49,516 bases of DNA from assembly GCA_016931855.1 (NCBI GenBank), contig JAFGDZ010000027.1, positions 1 to 49,516 on the forward strand, given 5' to 3'. Numbering within the stretch: position 1 is the first letter of the stretch; each line of letters starts with the position of its first letter. The DNA is from Bacteroidales bacterium. GTDB lineage: Bacteria > Bacteroidota > Bacteroidia > Bacteroidales > Tenuifilaceae. The notes under the pieces were generated by a model. That model ran no database searches. It was not told the origin of the DNA and worked only from the letters and a program-made list of their open reading frames with translations. Made by a program: the position numbers and the translations under genes. Of this stretch, positions 34,567 to 44,298 are shown piece after piece.

Positions 34567-34872
34567 ATGTACGGATCTGGCCATATTTTCGAAATGATTA
34601 ACCGAATAAAGAGCAACGAGGCTCAAAAGCGGTCTAGAAAAGATAAAAGACAAAAGATAAGAGATGCCTATGCCGATGGTTCTCATCACATAGAATTAAA
34701 CGATTCAAATAAACTTAACCCCGAGGAGTTGGCAGCGCTTAAGCAAAGAATAAGGCGCGAGTTGATACGTGAAAAACGCATAGAGAATGCCAAGGTGTTT
34801 ACTGTAAGCGTTTTGCTTATTGCTGGGATTTTTGGGTTGCTCTGGTATGCCAAAGTGGTACTATGGAGCTAA
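34567..34872 (+). CDS. Small membrane protein of unknown function
   Basis: 101 aa. The N-terminal two thirds are strongly charged and helical (many Lys/Arg, e.g. RSRKDKRQKIR and LKQRIRRELIREKR), ending in one membrane helix at ~78-98 (VFTVSVLLIAGIFGLLWYA). It is probably tail-anchored with a cytoplasmic basic region. Family not recognised. Its stop codon overlaps that of the convergent hydrolase gene by three bases. Start chosen at ATG 34567, preceded by AAAGG. Confidence 0.75.
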   Translation: MYGSGHIFEMINRIKSNEAQKRSRKDKRQKIRDAYADGSHHIELNDSNKLNPEELAALKQRIRRELIREKRIENAKVFTVSVLLIAGIFGLLWYAKVVLWS

Positions 34873-35762
34873 GGTCTATTTAATCTGTAATGCTCCATTC
34901 GTTCCAACCACATGCTAACATTTAAGCTTAGTATTTCTGGCTGTTCCATTGGCAGAGAATGGCTAGCATAGTCAACTATTGCAACCGATACCGATGTGTA
35001 CTGCTGCAACAGTACAAGAGCATCGGAATAGCCTACCACATTATCTTGCAATCCAAGCATTAGTAGCACGGGTGCATCTATTCTCGTTTTATTGTTCATA
35101 CCTGTAATTGCATATCCATTGCGTTTAACCCTATTCCAAATGGTAGTGTCAAGCGTAATATCGGCGCTACTATACTTGAGCATATGGTTATAGGTCTTTT
35201 GCGTTTTAACCACGAGTCCGCTCAACATATCTTGCTCCTTAGCGCTTAGCGTATTGTAGAAAGTGGAATCGGTAAACGATTTAGTAGAGGTAGGTAGGCT
35301 TCTATGGCTAAACGTTGGGTAAGTTACGGGGCACATAAGCAGTAAACCATCAATCCTATTAGGGTACAGTTCGGCAATTGCCCTGGCCATATATCCAAAG
35401 TAAGAAAATCCACCAATAGCAAAGGTTCCATTAGGAACAATACTATCAATGGCGCATTTGATAATGGCAAAGCAGTCGTCGGCATTGGCTATCCAAGAGT
35501 CGGAGCTGCTGTTCCCAATGGCTGGTGGGTCTATGTAAATCCTTTTAAGGTTAGCCTTACTGCCGAAAATTGGCTCTAAGTAGCTTGCCGATGTACGGTG
35601 AAGTATTATTATTGGCTTTCCCTCTCCGTAACACTCGTAGTAAACAGTTGCTAGGTTCCTATTATTTAATTTTAACAGAAGTTTTTCCGCTTGAGAGAAT
35701 AGTGCTAAGGGCAGTGTACTTAGTAGTACAAAGGTTACTAAACCTATTGAAGATCTTTTCAT
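34869..35762 (-). CDS. Secreted alpha/beta hydrolase
   Basis: About 297 aa from ATG 35762, which begins a signal peptide (MKRSSIGLVTFVLLSTLPLALFSQ). An alpha/beta-hydrolase fold is visible: nucleophile elbow GGFSYFG with the putative Ser, later Asp in MLGLQDNVVG and His in YASHSLPMEQ. The elbow is unusual: the position after the residue following Ser is Phe rather than the usual Gly of GxSxG. The substrate is unknown. The gene stands alone and converges on the small membrane protein gene. Confidence 0.8.
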   Translation of the reverse strand: MKRSSIGLVTFVLLSTLPLALFSQAEKLLLKLNNRNLATVYYECYGEGKPIIILHRTSASYLEPIFGSKANLKRIYIDPPAIGNSSSDSWIANADDCFAIIKCAIDSIVPNGTFAIGGFSYFGYMARAIAELYPNRIDGLLLMCPVTYPTFSHRSLPTSTKSFTDSTFYNTLSAKEQDMLSGLVVKTQKTYNHMLKYSSADITLDTTIWNRVKRNGYAITGMNNKTRIDAPVLLMLGLQDNVVGYSDALVLLQQYTSVSVAIVDYASHSLPMEQPEILSLNVSMWLERMEHYRLNRP

Positions 35763-35976
35763 GGGGCAAAGGTTTGCATGCATATACATAGATTCAAATC
35801 TAATTCAATCGTTTAATACATACCCCATAAAGTGTTGCAGAGGGTTTCAGATGGAAGTCAGTAAAACATCAGTTCGTCGATAAAATCATCCCAAACGTCT
35901 ATTGCGTTTTATGCTGTGCTTTACACTAAGCAAATTTGGCTTGGTTTAGGAATAGTATGCACAATAAATATTAGGG

Positions 35977-38664
35977 ATGAGAAAAACGATTGTTTTACTT
36001 CTTTTTGCCATAGGCTACAATGCGGCGGGGCAGTCGCCGCTGGAGGTTAAGGTCGATGGCCTTTTTGTTGGCTCTTTAGAGCATGTTCTTACTAGTTTGT
36101 CGCGCGATTATGGCGTGCAATTTAGCTTTGATAGGGAACGTGCAGCCAATAGCAGAGTTAGAGCCCAAGCACTTAAGCAGCCGCTTAAGCAGCTGCTGGA
36201 CAATATTTGCAAGGATGTAAAGCTAAAGTACTATGTGGGCGATGGGGGCGTTATTGTTCTAATTGAACGGTGGGAATCGCCAAGGCAAACCACGGTAACT
36301 AGTAGGCTAGAGCGCACCTATTTTGGTTCGCCAACAAAAAGAAACTTTACCATAACAGGGAAGGTAATTGATAAGGTCTCTAAGGAGACACTGCCCTTTG
36401 TTAATGTTACTATATTAAATCAACCTATTGGTGCAACAACCAATGTTGATGGGCTGTTTACGCTTACCAATGTTCCCTCCGATACCTCAACGCTTGCTTT
36501 AAGTTACCTAGGGTATAGCAAGCAGGTTGTTTACCTAACGCCATCAACGCCTGTGTCCGATTTGCTGTTTGAACTGGAGGCTGCATCGCAAAGCATAGAG
36601 GAGGTTACCATTACTGGCGAGCGTCAGGGGTTGGTGCAGGCAAATGAAAAGCCCAGTGCCATTAAGTTTACCCCGTTAAAGCTAAACACTCTGCCAGCTC
36701 TTGGCGAGAAGGATATTTTTCGTTCATTTCAGCTAATGCCCGGAATTAGCGCTGCTAATGAGAACTCATCGGGTTTGTACGTTAGGGGTGGCACTCCAGA
36801 CCAATCGTTGGTTTTGTACGACGGCTTTACTGTTTACAACGTGGAGCACCTGTTTGGTTTTTTTAGTGCGTTCAACAGTAATGCCATAAAGGATGTGCAG
36901 CTCTACAAGGGTGGCTTTGAGCCTAGGTTTGGTGGCAGGCTATCGAGTGTTGTTGAGATAACGGGTAAGGAGGGGAACCGCAAAGAGTTTAATGCCGCTG
37001 TTGATGTGGGTCTTATGGCTATAAACGGCTTTGTTGAGTTTCCTATTAAGGGCAAAACTTCGGCCATACTATCGTTGCGGCGAAGCTGGAAGAGCCCCTT
37101 GTATGAGACAATTTTTGATAAGTACAGCGGACAAGCCGATAAGGAGGAACCCATGATGCGCTTTGGCCGCGAAATGAACAACGATGTAACCTCTTACTTT
37201 TATGATATTAACGCCAAGGTTACTCATAGGCCCAACGATTTCGATATCTTCTCGTTGAGCATATACAGCGGTGCCGATGAACTGGATAACTCCATTAACC
37301 CCAGTTTTGGCGGTGGTTTCCCTGGTGGTGGGGGTGGGCATCTTAGCATGGAGTCGGTGGACCTTACGCAGTGGGGAAATACGGGAGCCTCGCTAAAATG
37401 GTCGCGGGAGTGGAGTAAGAAGCTATATACTAACTCCCTGATTAGTTTTTCTCAGTACTACAGCAAACGTGACAGAACAACGGGTGGCATGTTTACAGAT
37501 TCATCGGGCAATGTACAAAGTATAAAGCGTGGGTTGATTGAGGACAACAACCTGTTCGACTTCTCGGTAAAGGCCGATGCTGAGTACAAAATAACCAACG
37601 ACAATAAGGTAGAAATTGGGGTTCAGGCAACGCAGAACGAGATATCGTACACCTACTCACAAAATGATACGCTAACGGTTATTGATAGGCAGTCCAATGG
37701 ACTAACCTTAGCATCGTATGTGCAGGATAAGCTAAACCTTATTGATGGGAAGCTAAACCTTACAGGCGGCCTGCGATTTACCTATTTTAGTCCAACGGCT
37801 AAGCTTTACTATGAGCCGCGCCTAAACTCAACCTATACTCTAAATAAGAATTTTAGATTTAAGGCTTCGGTGGGGCGGTACTACCAGTTTGCCAAGCGTG
37901 TGGTACGTGAGGATATTCTGCAAGGGAGTCGTGATTTCTGGGCTTTGGCCGATAACGATAAGCTCCCTGTAAGCCAGTCTAACCAGCTAATGGCTGGTGT
38001 AGCCTTCGAAACGCGGAGCTGGCTTATTGATGTGGAGGCATACTATAAGCAGCAGGATAAGCTTTCGGAGTACTCGCTTAGATTTTCTAACGATCCTAGA
38101 AACCTATCGTACGATGAGTTTTTTTATGCTGGTAAAGGCTACGCCAAGGGAATTGATGTGCTTATACAGAAAAAACTGGGCGATTTTACTGGATGGGTAG
38201 GTTATACGTTGGGCGAGGTTGCCAGCAAAATTGATGCTTATGGTAACTACTACTTTTATGCATCAAACGATGTAACCCATGAGCTAAAGCTGGTGGGTTC
38301 CTATAAGTATAAGAATTGGACTTTTTCCGCAACATGGATTTATACTACAGGAAAGCCTTATACTGCACCTGAGGGCGGGTATCAGCTTACGCTGCTTGAT
38401 GGTACCGTTGTTGACTACATAAATGTGTCCGTTAAAAATGGAAATCGCTTTCCCAACTACCATAGGCTAGATCTTGCTTCTACCTACAACTTTAAGATTA
38501 ACGGGGTTGCACCATGCAGTTTAAGCTTCTCCCTGTTTAATGCTTACAATCGCACTAACATTTGGTATAACGAGTACGAGATAATCAACAATCAGGTGGT
38601 GGAAATACCCGTGAGCTATCTTGGGATACAACCCAATATCAGCTTTTCAATAAAACTTAAGTAG
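35977..38664 (+). CDS. TonB-dependent receptor with STN and carboxypeptidase-like domains
   Basis: 895 aa outer-membrane receptor. Order: signal peptide (1-18), STN domain (~22-97), carboxypeptidase-regulatory-like beta sandwich (~124-205, FTITGKVIDK...LPFVNVTI), plug (~215-330, with NSSGLYVRGGTPDQSLVLYDGF), then a 22-stranded barrel to the C-terminus (SFSIKLK). It imports a ligand using TonB energy. An STN domain often talks to an anti-sigma factor, but none is encoded nearby. Its partner is the DUF4249 lipoprotein directly downstream (20 bases). Ligand not determinable. Confidence 0.93.
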   Translation: MRKTIVLLLFAIGYNAAGQSPLEVKVDGLFVGSLEHVLTSLSRDYGVQFSFDRERAANSRVRAQALKQPLKQLLDNICKDVKLKYYVGDGGVIVLIERWESPRQTTVTSRLERTYFGSPTKRNFTITGKVIDKVSKETLPFVNVTILNQPIGATTNVDGLFTLTNVPSDTSTLALSYLGYSKQVVYLTPSTPVSDLLFELEAASQSIEEVTITGERQGLVQANEKPSAIKFTPLKLNTLPALGEKDIFRSFQLMPGISAANENSSGLYVRGGTPDQSLVLYDGFTVYNVEHLFGFFSAFNSNAIKDVQLYKGGFEPRFGGRLSSVVEITGKEGNRKEFNAAVDVGLMAINGFVEFPIKGKTSAILSLRRSWKSPLYETIFDKYSGQADKEEPMMRFGREMNNDVTSYFYDINAKVTHRPNDFDIFSLSIYSGADELDNSINPSFGGGFPGGGGGHLSMESVDLTQWGNTGASLKWSREWSKKLYTNSLISFSQYYSKRDRTTGGMFTDSSGNVQSIKRGLIEDNNLFDFSVKADAEYKITNDNKVEIGVQATQNEISYTYSQNDTLTVIDRQSNGLTLASYVQDKLNLIDGKLNLTGGLRFTYFSPTAKLYYEPRLNSTYTLNKNFRFKASVGRYYQFAKRVVREDILQGSRDFWALADNDKLPVSQSNQLMAGVAFETRSWLIDVEAYYKQQDKLSEYSLRFSNDPRNLSYDEFFYAGKGYAKGIDVLIQKKLGDFTGWVGYTLGEVASKIDAYGNYYFYASNDVTHELKLVGSYKYKNWTFSATWIYTTGKPYTAPEGGYQLTLLDGTVVDYINVSVKNGNRFPNYHRLDLASTYNFKINGVAPCSLSFSLFNAYNRTNIWYNEYEIINNQVVEIPVSYLGIQPNISFSIKLK

Positions 38665-38684
38665 AATTTATAATTGGAGTTATT

Positions 38685-39491
38685 ATGAAAAGATTAAGTA
38701 TGCTACTAATAGCAGCAGGACTGCTTTTCTTATATGCATGTCACGATGTTGGAGTTGAAACCGCCGATGCCAATAAGGCTGTTGTTGAGGGCTACATGAT
38801 TGCGGGTTCTACACCAACCATAAAAATAACGCAACAGCTGGCCTATTCGTCATCCGATACGGTTGTGAATCCCATCAATAACCTTAATGTGGAGATTACC
38901 GATGGAGAGGTGGTTTTTATCCTAAGCAACACCTCCGATGGCATTTACCAGAACAATGAGCTACAGGTTGAGCAGAGCAAAACCTACTATCTGCGCTTTG
39001 TTTATAATAATAAGGAAGTGGATTCTCAAACTGTAGTGCCCATTAAACCTTCGGGGTTTACCGCCAGCGCAACATCAATACAGGTATCGGATTTTACTCC
39101 TGGTTCTGGTGGAGGAACACCTAATAGGCCAGAACCCGTGTCCTTGGAGTGGGATAATCCCGATAACGATTACTACCTAGTGGTTGTTGAGAATGCAGAA
39201 GCAGATCCAACTCCCATTTTCGATGATGATACAACATCAACCCGCCCGCCAAGGGCTTTTAGGAATTCCCCAACGCAAACCAATTTGCAGCAGCTAAACC
39301 CCATGAGTTTTAGCTACTATGGCATGCATCGGGTAATTCTATATAGGCTTAACCCAGAGTATGCTACACTTTATGAGGATAATGGCAATAGCTCGCTAAC
39401 ATTGGTAACTCCTCCTGGTAATATTTCGGGTGGGTTGGGCATATTCACAGGTATTAGCTCCGATACCGTTATGGTGCGAGTTTATAAATAG
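38685..39491 (+). CDS. DUF4249 lipoprotein, partner of the TonB receptor
   Basis: 268 aa. Lipoprotein signal with Cys19 (LYA|C). The mature protein is beta-rich and resembles DUF4249 (VVEGYMIAGSTPTIKITQQLAY; VEITDGEVVFILSN). Such proteins are found next to TonB receptors in Bacteroidota and probably act as surface or periplasmic ligand-binding partners. The pair forms a two-gene operon ended by a terminator. Exact function is unknown. Confidence 0.86.
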   Translation: MKRLSMLLIAAGLLFLYACHDVGVETADANKAVVEGYMIAGSTPTIKITQQLAYSSSDTVVNPINNLNVEITDGEVVFILSNTSDGIYQNNELQVEQSKTYYLRFVYNNKEVDSQTVVPIKPSGFTASATSIQVSDFTPGSGGGTPNRPEPVSLEWDNPDNDYYLVVVENAEADPTPIFDDDTTSTRPPRAFRNSPTQTNLQQLNPMSFSYYGMHRVILYRLNPEYATLYEDNGNSSLTLVTPPGNISGGLGIFTGISSDTVMVRVYK

Positions 39492-39529
39492 AGTAAAGGG
39501 GGATGCTTCCTCGTTTTATGGGGGTGCGG

Positions 39530-39564
39530 AAAGGAGAAGTTCAATAAAAGGCTTCTCCTTTTTT
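39530..39564 (+). terminator. Intrinsic terminator of the TonB receptor operon
   Basis: 10-bp stem AAAGGAGAAG (39530-39539) with CTTCTCCTTT (39552-39561), a 12-base loop and a T run to 39564. Confidence 0.85.
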
Positions 39565-39680
39565 ATTTGGTGCATGCTTTAAAAAAAACGTGAACGTCGA
39601 TAGAAAAGGGTAGTTCATCTATTGTGTTTGCAATCAGGTTTGTATCTGTTCATTTTTGTTGCAATAACAGTAGAAGAGCC

Positions 39681-41012
39681 ATGAAACGCAATCACATTTT
39701 AATAGGAATTCTGTTCGCCTTGTTACAGGGAGCAGCATATGGCCAAGAGCCCGTGGGCGATGGTTGGGATTTGAACCGGTGCATTAGCTATGCGCTGGAT
39801 AACAGCATACAGGTTAGCAAAGTTAAGCTCGATGTGCTATCGTCGCAATCCAACCTAACCAGAGCAAAGGCAAGCAGGCTGCCATCGCTAAGCGCATCTG
39901 TAGCGCAAAACGTAAGCAACAGCAAGTACTTTAGCACTCCAACCGCCGATGGCGAGTGGGATATGAGCGCCAGCACAAGCGCATCGCTATCGTCGTCGTT
40001 AACCCTTTACAATGGCGGAAACATTAACGCCAGCATAAAGCAGAGCGCGCTAAACGTTGAACTTGCCGAGCTTAATGTGGATATCAGCAAGAACAGTATT
40101 GTGCTACTTGTAACGCAGGGGTACCTTAACGCGTTGTATAGCAACGAGTCGCTGGGCTACGCTAAGGAGGTGCTAGCCTCATCGGAAAAGCAGCTAACCC
40201 GTGCCACGGAGCTGCACCGCGCTGGCTCAATGGCCAAAAGCGATTTGGCGCAAATTGAGGCGCAATATGCAAACGACACCTACTCCCTTGTTGTGGCGCA
40301 AAGCAGCTTGGTTACCAGCATAACAGAGCTAAAGCAGCTACTAGAGATTCCTGTAACCGATACCTTTAGCGTAGCTTTTCCTCAGGTTGAGGTGCAACGG
40401 GAGTTTCTTCAAGTTCCTTCCAAGCATGAGGCTTTTGCTACGGCGCTATCCATAATGCCAGAGATAAAGGGCGTGGAAAAGAGCAAGGCAATTGCTAGTT
40501 TGGATTTGGATAAGGCCAAATCGGGCTACCTACCATCTCTCACCCTTAATGCCAGCTACGCCACCAGCTACTCCGATGCCTCGTCGGGTTCCTTTGGCAC
40601 ACAGCTAACCAATAACCAGAACCAGCGAGTTGGGCTAACCCTAAGCATACCAATCTTTAGCAAGTATCAAACTAAGAATGCGGTGGAGCTTAGTCGTATC
40701 AGCATAGACAGGGCAAACCTCACCGCACAGGAAACACAAAAGAATCTGCTTCAAAAGGTTGAAACGGTTTACCAAAACGTGATTTCGGGTAAAAGCCGTT
40801 ACGATGCCGCTGTGCAGCAAAACCTGTCGGCAGCGGAGAGTTATAGGCTTAGCGAGGAGCAGTTTAATTTGGGTATGATTAACACCGTTGAGCTGCTAAA
40901 GGCCAAAACGCAGCTGCTTAGCGCGCAAAAGGATTTGGTGCAGGCTAAGTACTCTCTAATCCTAAATAAGAAGATTCTAGACTTTTACATGGGGCAGCAA
41001 ATATCTCTATAG
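39681..41012 (+). CDS. TolC-family outer-membrane efflux protein
   Basis: About 443 aa from ATG 39681, which starts the signal peptide MKRNHILIGILFALLQGAAYG; the open frame upstream to 39624 is excluded by this. Two outer-membrane-efflux-protein repeats with long coiled-coil helices (e.g. VTQGYLNALYSNESLGYAKE and EQFNLGMINTVELLKAKTQL). It forms the outer-membrane channel for the MacA/MacB-type pump behind it. First gene of a seven-gene run with gaps of 35, 18, 6, 32, 12 and -4 bases. Confidence 0.93.
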   Translation: MKRNHILIGILFALLQGAAYGQEPVGDGWDLNRCISYALDNSIQVSKVKLDVLSSQSNLTRAKASRLPSLSASVAQNVSNSKYFSTPTADGEWDMSASTSASLSSSLTLYNGGNINASIKQSALNVELAELNVDISKNSIVLLVTQGYLNALYSNESLGYAKEVLASSEKQLTRATELHRAGSMAKSDLAQIEAQYANDTYSLVVAQSSLVTSITELKQLLEIPVTDTFSVAFPQVEVQREFLQVPSKHEAFATALSIMPEIKGVEKSKAIASLDLDKAKSGYLPSLTLNASYATSYSDASSGSFGTQLTNNQNQRVGLTLSIPIFSKYQTKNAVELSRISIDRANLTAQETQKNLLQKVETVYQNVISGKSRYDAAVQQNLSAAESYRLSEEQFNLGMINTVELLKAKTQLLSAQKDLVQAKYSLILNKKILDFYMGQQISL

Positions 41013-41047
41013 CGCAAAACTTAATCGGAACATAAAAAACTAAAGAT

Positions 41048-42271
41048 ATGAAACGGAAAGTAGTAGTAATAACCTCCTTGGCTGCAGTTGCAGTGGTTGC
41101 CATAGGATTATCGTTAACCCGCGAAAAGGGTAAGCAAGCTCTAAGCCTAGAGGTAAGCGCCGTTAGCTCTGGTACAATGATTAGCACCGTAACGGCAACA
41201 GGAACAGTACAACCCATTGACCAGGTTGATGTGGGTACACAGGTTTCTGGCGTAATAAACAACGTTTACGTTGATTTTAACTCGCAGGTAAAACGGGGCG
41301 AGTTACTTGCCGAGATAGATAAATCAACCCTATCGGCCAAGTTACTACAAACCAAGGCAAGCCTAGCATCGGCGCAAAACGAGTTCACCTATCAGGAGCA
41401 GAACTACAACAGAACCAAGCGCCTTTTTGAAACGGGAATGGTTAGCGATGTGGACTATGAGAGTGCCGTTTACAAGTACAATAACGCCAAGCTAACGGTT
41501 GAGCGGTTACGCTCCGAGGTGGAACAAGCAGAGGTAAACCTATCTTACGCCAGCATCACCTCGCCAATTGATGGTGTTGTGCTTGCCCGTAACATAGAGG
41601 CAGGACAAACCGTTGCGGCAAGTTTTAACACGCCAACCCTTTTCTCGTTGGCTCGCGACCTAACCCGCATGCAGGTTGAGGCCAATATTGATGAGGCCGA
41701 TATAGGGCAGGTGCTCCAGGGCCAGCGCGTTACCTTTACCGTTGATGCTTACCCAAACGATGAGTTTACTGGTGTGGTTACGCAAATTAGGCTTGAGCCA
41801 ACAGTGGTATCAAACGTGGTAACCTATACGGTAATAATTGAGGCCGAAAACCCTGAACTAAAGCTTATGCCGGGCTTAACAGCAAGCATCACTGTAATAA
41901 CTAAGGAGCTTAACAATATTGCTCTAATCCCTGCAAAGGCGGTGCGTTACACCCCATCGGCTCAGCTGGCAGCGCAGTACACTGTTGTGCCATTCCAAAT
42001 GCCCGAAAATGCTAGGCCAAATGCTGTTGAGGGGGAACGCCCAGCGCAAGCCAGTAAACCCTCATTTGTTTGGGTTAAGAACGGTAATCAGGTGTTGGCG
42101 CGTATGGTAAAAACGGGCATGGACGATGGCGCTAGAGTGCAGGTGCTAAAAGGGCTTGAGGTTGGCGACTCCATTGTTGTTGCCGAGGTGAAGCCCTCTG
42201 TTAAGGTTGAGGCGCAGGCAAAGAGTCCGTTTATGCCACAGCCTCCACGCCCATCAAACACAAAGAAGTAA
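41048..42271 (+). CDS. MacA-like periplasmic adaptor (HlyD family)
   Basis: 407 aa. One N-terminal membrane helix (~5-22), then the adaptor order: half lipoyl domain (VDVGTQVSGVINNVYVDFNSQV), a long coiled-coil hairpin (~75-170), second half lipoyl (ITSPIDGVVLARNIEAGQTV), beta barrel and membrane-proximal domain. It links the inner-membrane ABC part to TolC. A Pro-rich low-complexity tail (~395-407) is present. Pump substrate unknown. Confidence 0.92.
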   Translation: MKRKVVVITSLAAVAVVAIGLSLTREKGKQALSLEVSAVSSGTMISTVTATGTVQPIDQVDVGTQVSGVINNVYVDFNSQVKRGELLAEIDKSTLSAKLLQTKASLASAQNEFTYQEQNYNRTKRLFETGMVSDVDYESAVYKYNNAKLTVERLRSEVEQAEVNLSYASITSPIDGVVLARNIEAGQTVAASFNTPTLFSLARDLTRMQVEANIDEADIGQVLQGQRVTFTVDAYPNDEFTGVVTQIRLEPTVVSNVVTYTVIIEAENPELKLMPGLTASITVITKELNNIALIPAKAVRYTPSAQLAAQYTVVPFQMPENARPNAVEGERPAQASKPSFVWVKNGNQVLARMVKTGMDDGARVQVLKGLEVGDSIVVAEVKPSVKVEAQAKSPFMPQPPRPSNTKK

Positions 42272-42289
42272 CCCGCAAATTAGGAAATC

Positions 42290-43039
42290 ATGACATCGAA
42301 CCACATAATAGAGATTGAGCAGCTTAAGCGCGAGTTTGTGATGGGAAGCGAAGTTGTTAGGGCGCTAAAAGGGGTGTCGTTTCAGGTTAAGCAGAGTGAG
42401 TTTTTAACCATTATGGGCACTAGCGGTTCGGGTAAAACCACCATGCTTAATATTTTGGGATGCCTTGATAAGCCAACCGCAGGGAGCTACATGCTCGATG
42501 GCATATCGGTAGCAAGCCTCACAAAGAATGAGCTGGCGCGATTAAGAAATCAGAAAATAGGTTTCGTGTTTCAGTCGTTTAACCTCTTGCCCCGCACATC
42601 GGCGCTGGAGAATGTTGAGCTGCCGCTGCTTTACAACCCATTGGTTGGCGCTAAGGAGCGCCGCGAACGGGCACTGAGCGCACTGGAGGCCGTGGGCTTA
42701 ACGGAACGGATGAGGCACACACCCAGCCAGCTATCGGGCGGACAGCAGCAACGTGTTGCCATTGCCCGCGCCTTGGTTAACGACCCCGTAATGGTACTTG
42801 CCGATGAGGCTACTGGTAACCTTGATACGCGAACCTCATACGAGATTATGAGCCTGTTTCAGGACCTAAATCAGAAGGGCAAAACCATTGTGTTTGTAAC
42901 GCATGAGCCCGATATAGCCGCTTTTAGCAAGCGCACCATAACCCTTCGCGATGGGCATATTATAAGGGATAACGTTCTGGAGGAGCAGCGTTCGGCTCGA
43001 CTTTTCCTTGAGAACCTTCCCGTAACCGATGAAATTTAG
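42290..43039 (+). CDS. MacB/LolD-type ABC transporter ATPase
   Basis: 249 aa. Walker A GTSGSGKT at 43-50, Q loop FVFQSFNLLP, signature LSGGQQQRVAIARAL, Walker B VMVLADEATGNLD and the switch His in VTHEPD. In the usual MacB the ATPase and permease are one chain; here they are two genes, with the permease starting 6 bases later. It powers export through the MacA/TolC assembly. Confidence 0.95.
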   Translation: MTSNHIIEIEQLKREFVMGSEVVRALKGVSFQVKQSEFLTIMGTSGSGKTTMLNILGCLDKPTAGSYMLDGISVASLTKNELARLRNQKIGFVFQSFNLLPRTSALENVELPLLYNPLVGAKERRERALSALEAVGLTERMRHTPSQLSGGQQQRVAIARALVNDPVMVLADEATGNLDTRTSYEIMSLFQDLNQKGKTIVFVTHEPDIAAFSKRTITLRDGHIIRDNVLEEQRSARLFLENLPVTDEI

Positions 43040-43045
43040 AGAGCT

Positions 43046-44266
43046 ATGCATCCACTTAATCTTATAAAGATTGCTTTAAAAGCAATGGCCCGTAACAAAA
43101 TGCGGTCGTTCCTAACCATGCTGGGGATGATTATTGGCGTGGCATCGGTAATAGCCATGCTGGCCATAGGGCAGGGTTCTAAGCAAAGCATTCAGGACCA
43201 AATATCAAGTATGGGTACTAACATGATTTTTGTTCGCCCAGAAAGCGGACAGCAAGGGGGCGTAAGGCTGGAGAGCAGCACCATGCAGAGCCTTACCGTT
43301 GATGATGTGGAGGCTATAAGGGCAAGCAGCCCACATGTTTCGCACGTGTCGCCGCAGGTTCAGGGGCGCGGACAGGCAATTAGCGGAGCCAACAACTGGC
43401 CCACATCCATACAGGGTGTTAGCCCCGATTTTCTGGAGATACGTAAGCTGGAAGTTGCCGATGGGGTAATGTTTACCGAGCGCGATATTCAGTCTGCGGC
43501 CAAGTACTGCATTCTGGGGCCAACCGTTGTGGAGAACCTGTTCCCCGGTGGCGAATCGCCCATTGGGAGAACCATCCGCTTTAAGAATATACCCTTTAAG
43601 GTGATTGGCGTACTTGCCGAAAAGGGCGAGAACACCTTTGGGCAGGACCAGGACGATATTATCCTTGCGCCCTACACAACCATTCAGAAAAGGGTTCTAG
43701 CCATAACCTACTTGCACACCATTTACGCATCGGCAGTATCGGAGGAGCAGAGCGATGAGGCTATACAGGAGGTTACACTTGCGCTAAGGACAAGCCATAA
43801 GCTAAAAGAATCGCAGAGCGATGATTTTGACATACGCTCGCAGGCCGATCTTATCAAAACCTTTAGCTCCATATCGGAGATGCTAACCGCGCTGCTTGCC
43901 GCAATAGCATCAATATCGCTGCTTGTTGGCGGTATTGGGATTATGAATATCATGTTTGTTTCTGTTACCGAGCGAACCCGTGAAATTGGCCTGCGTATGG
44001 CCATTGGCGGTCGCGAAATCGATATCATGTTCCAGTTCCTTATTGAGTCCATAATGATTAGCGTATCGGGCGGAATTATTGGCGTTCTGGTTGGAGTGGG
44101 CGCATCGGTTGGTGTGGGCGCTCTAGCGGGATGGCCCATAGCCGTTACAACCTACTCCATAGTGCTATCGTTCCTAGTTTGTGCGTTTACCGGCGTATTC
44201 TTTGGCTGGTACCCTGCACGCAAGGCGTCGTACTTGGACCCAATAGAGGCGTTACGATATGAGTAG
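43046..44266 (+). CDS. MacB-type ABC transporter permease (FtsX family)
   Basis: 406 aa. One membrane helix near 20-45 (MRSFLTMLGMIIGVASVIAML), a large periplasmic domain (~50-270), then three C-terminal helices of the FtsX type (LLVGGIGIMNIMFVSVTERTREIGLRMAIGG). It lacks the fused ATPase, supplied by the preceding gene. MacB-like proteins work by mechanotransmission rather than by moving substrate through the membrane. Part of the efflux operon. Confidence 0.94.
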   Translation: MHPLNLIKIALKAMARNKMRSFLTMLGMIIGVASVIAMLAIGQGSKQSIQDQISSMGTNMIFVRPESGQQGGVRLESSTMQSLTVDDVEAIRASSPHVSHVSPQVQGRGQAISGANNWPTSIQGVSPDFLEIRKLEVADGVMFTERDIQSAAKYCILGPTVVENLFPGGESPIGRTIRFKNIPFKVIGVLAEKGENTFGQDQDDIILAPYTTIQKRVLAITYLHTIYASAVSEEQSDEAIQEVTLALRTSHKLKESQSDDFDIRSQADLIKTFSSISEMLTALLAAIASISLLVGGIGIMNIMFVSVTERTREIGLRMAIGGREIDIMFQFLIESIMISVSGGIIGVLVGVGASVGVGALAGWPIAVTTYSIVLSFLVCAFTGVFFGWYPARKASYLDPIEALRYE

Positions 44267-44298
44267 CCAAAAATATCAACCCACAAAAAAATATAGCT

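Noticed and set aside
36903-37341. Open frames on the minus strand inside the TonB receptor gene
   Set aside because: Shadows of a clear, full-length coding frame on the plus strand.
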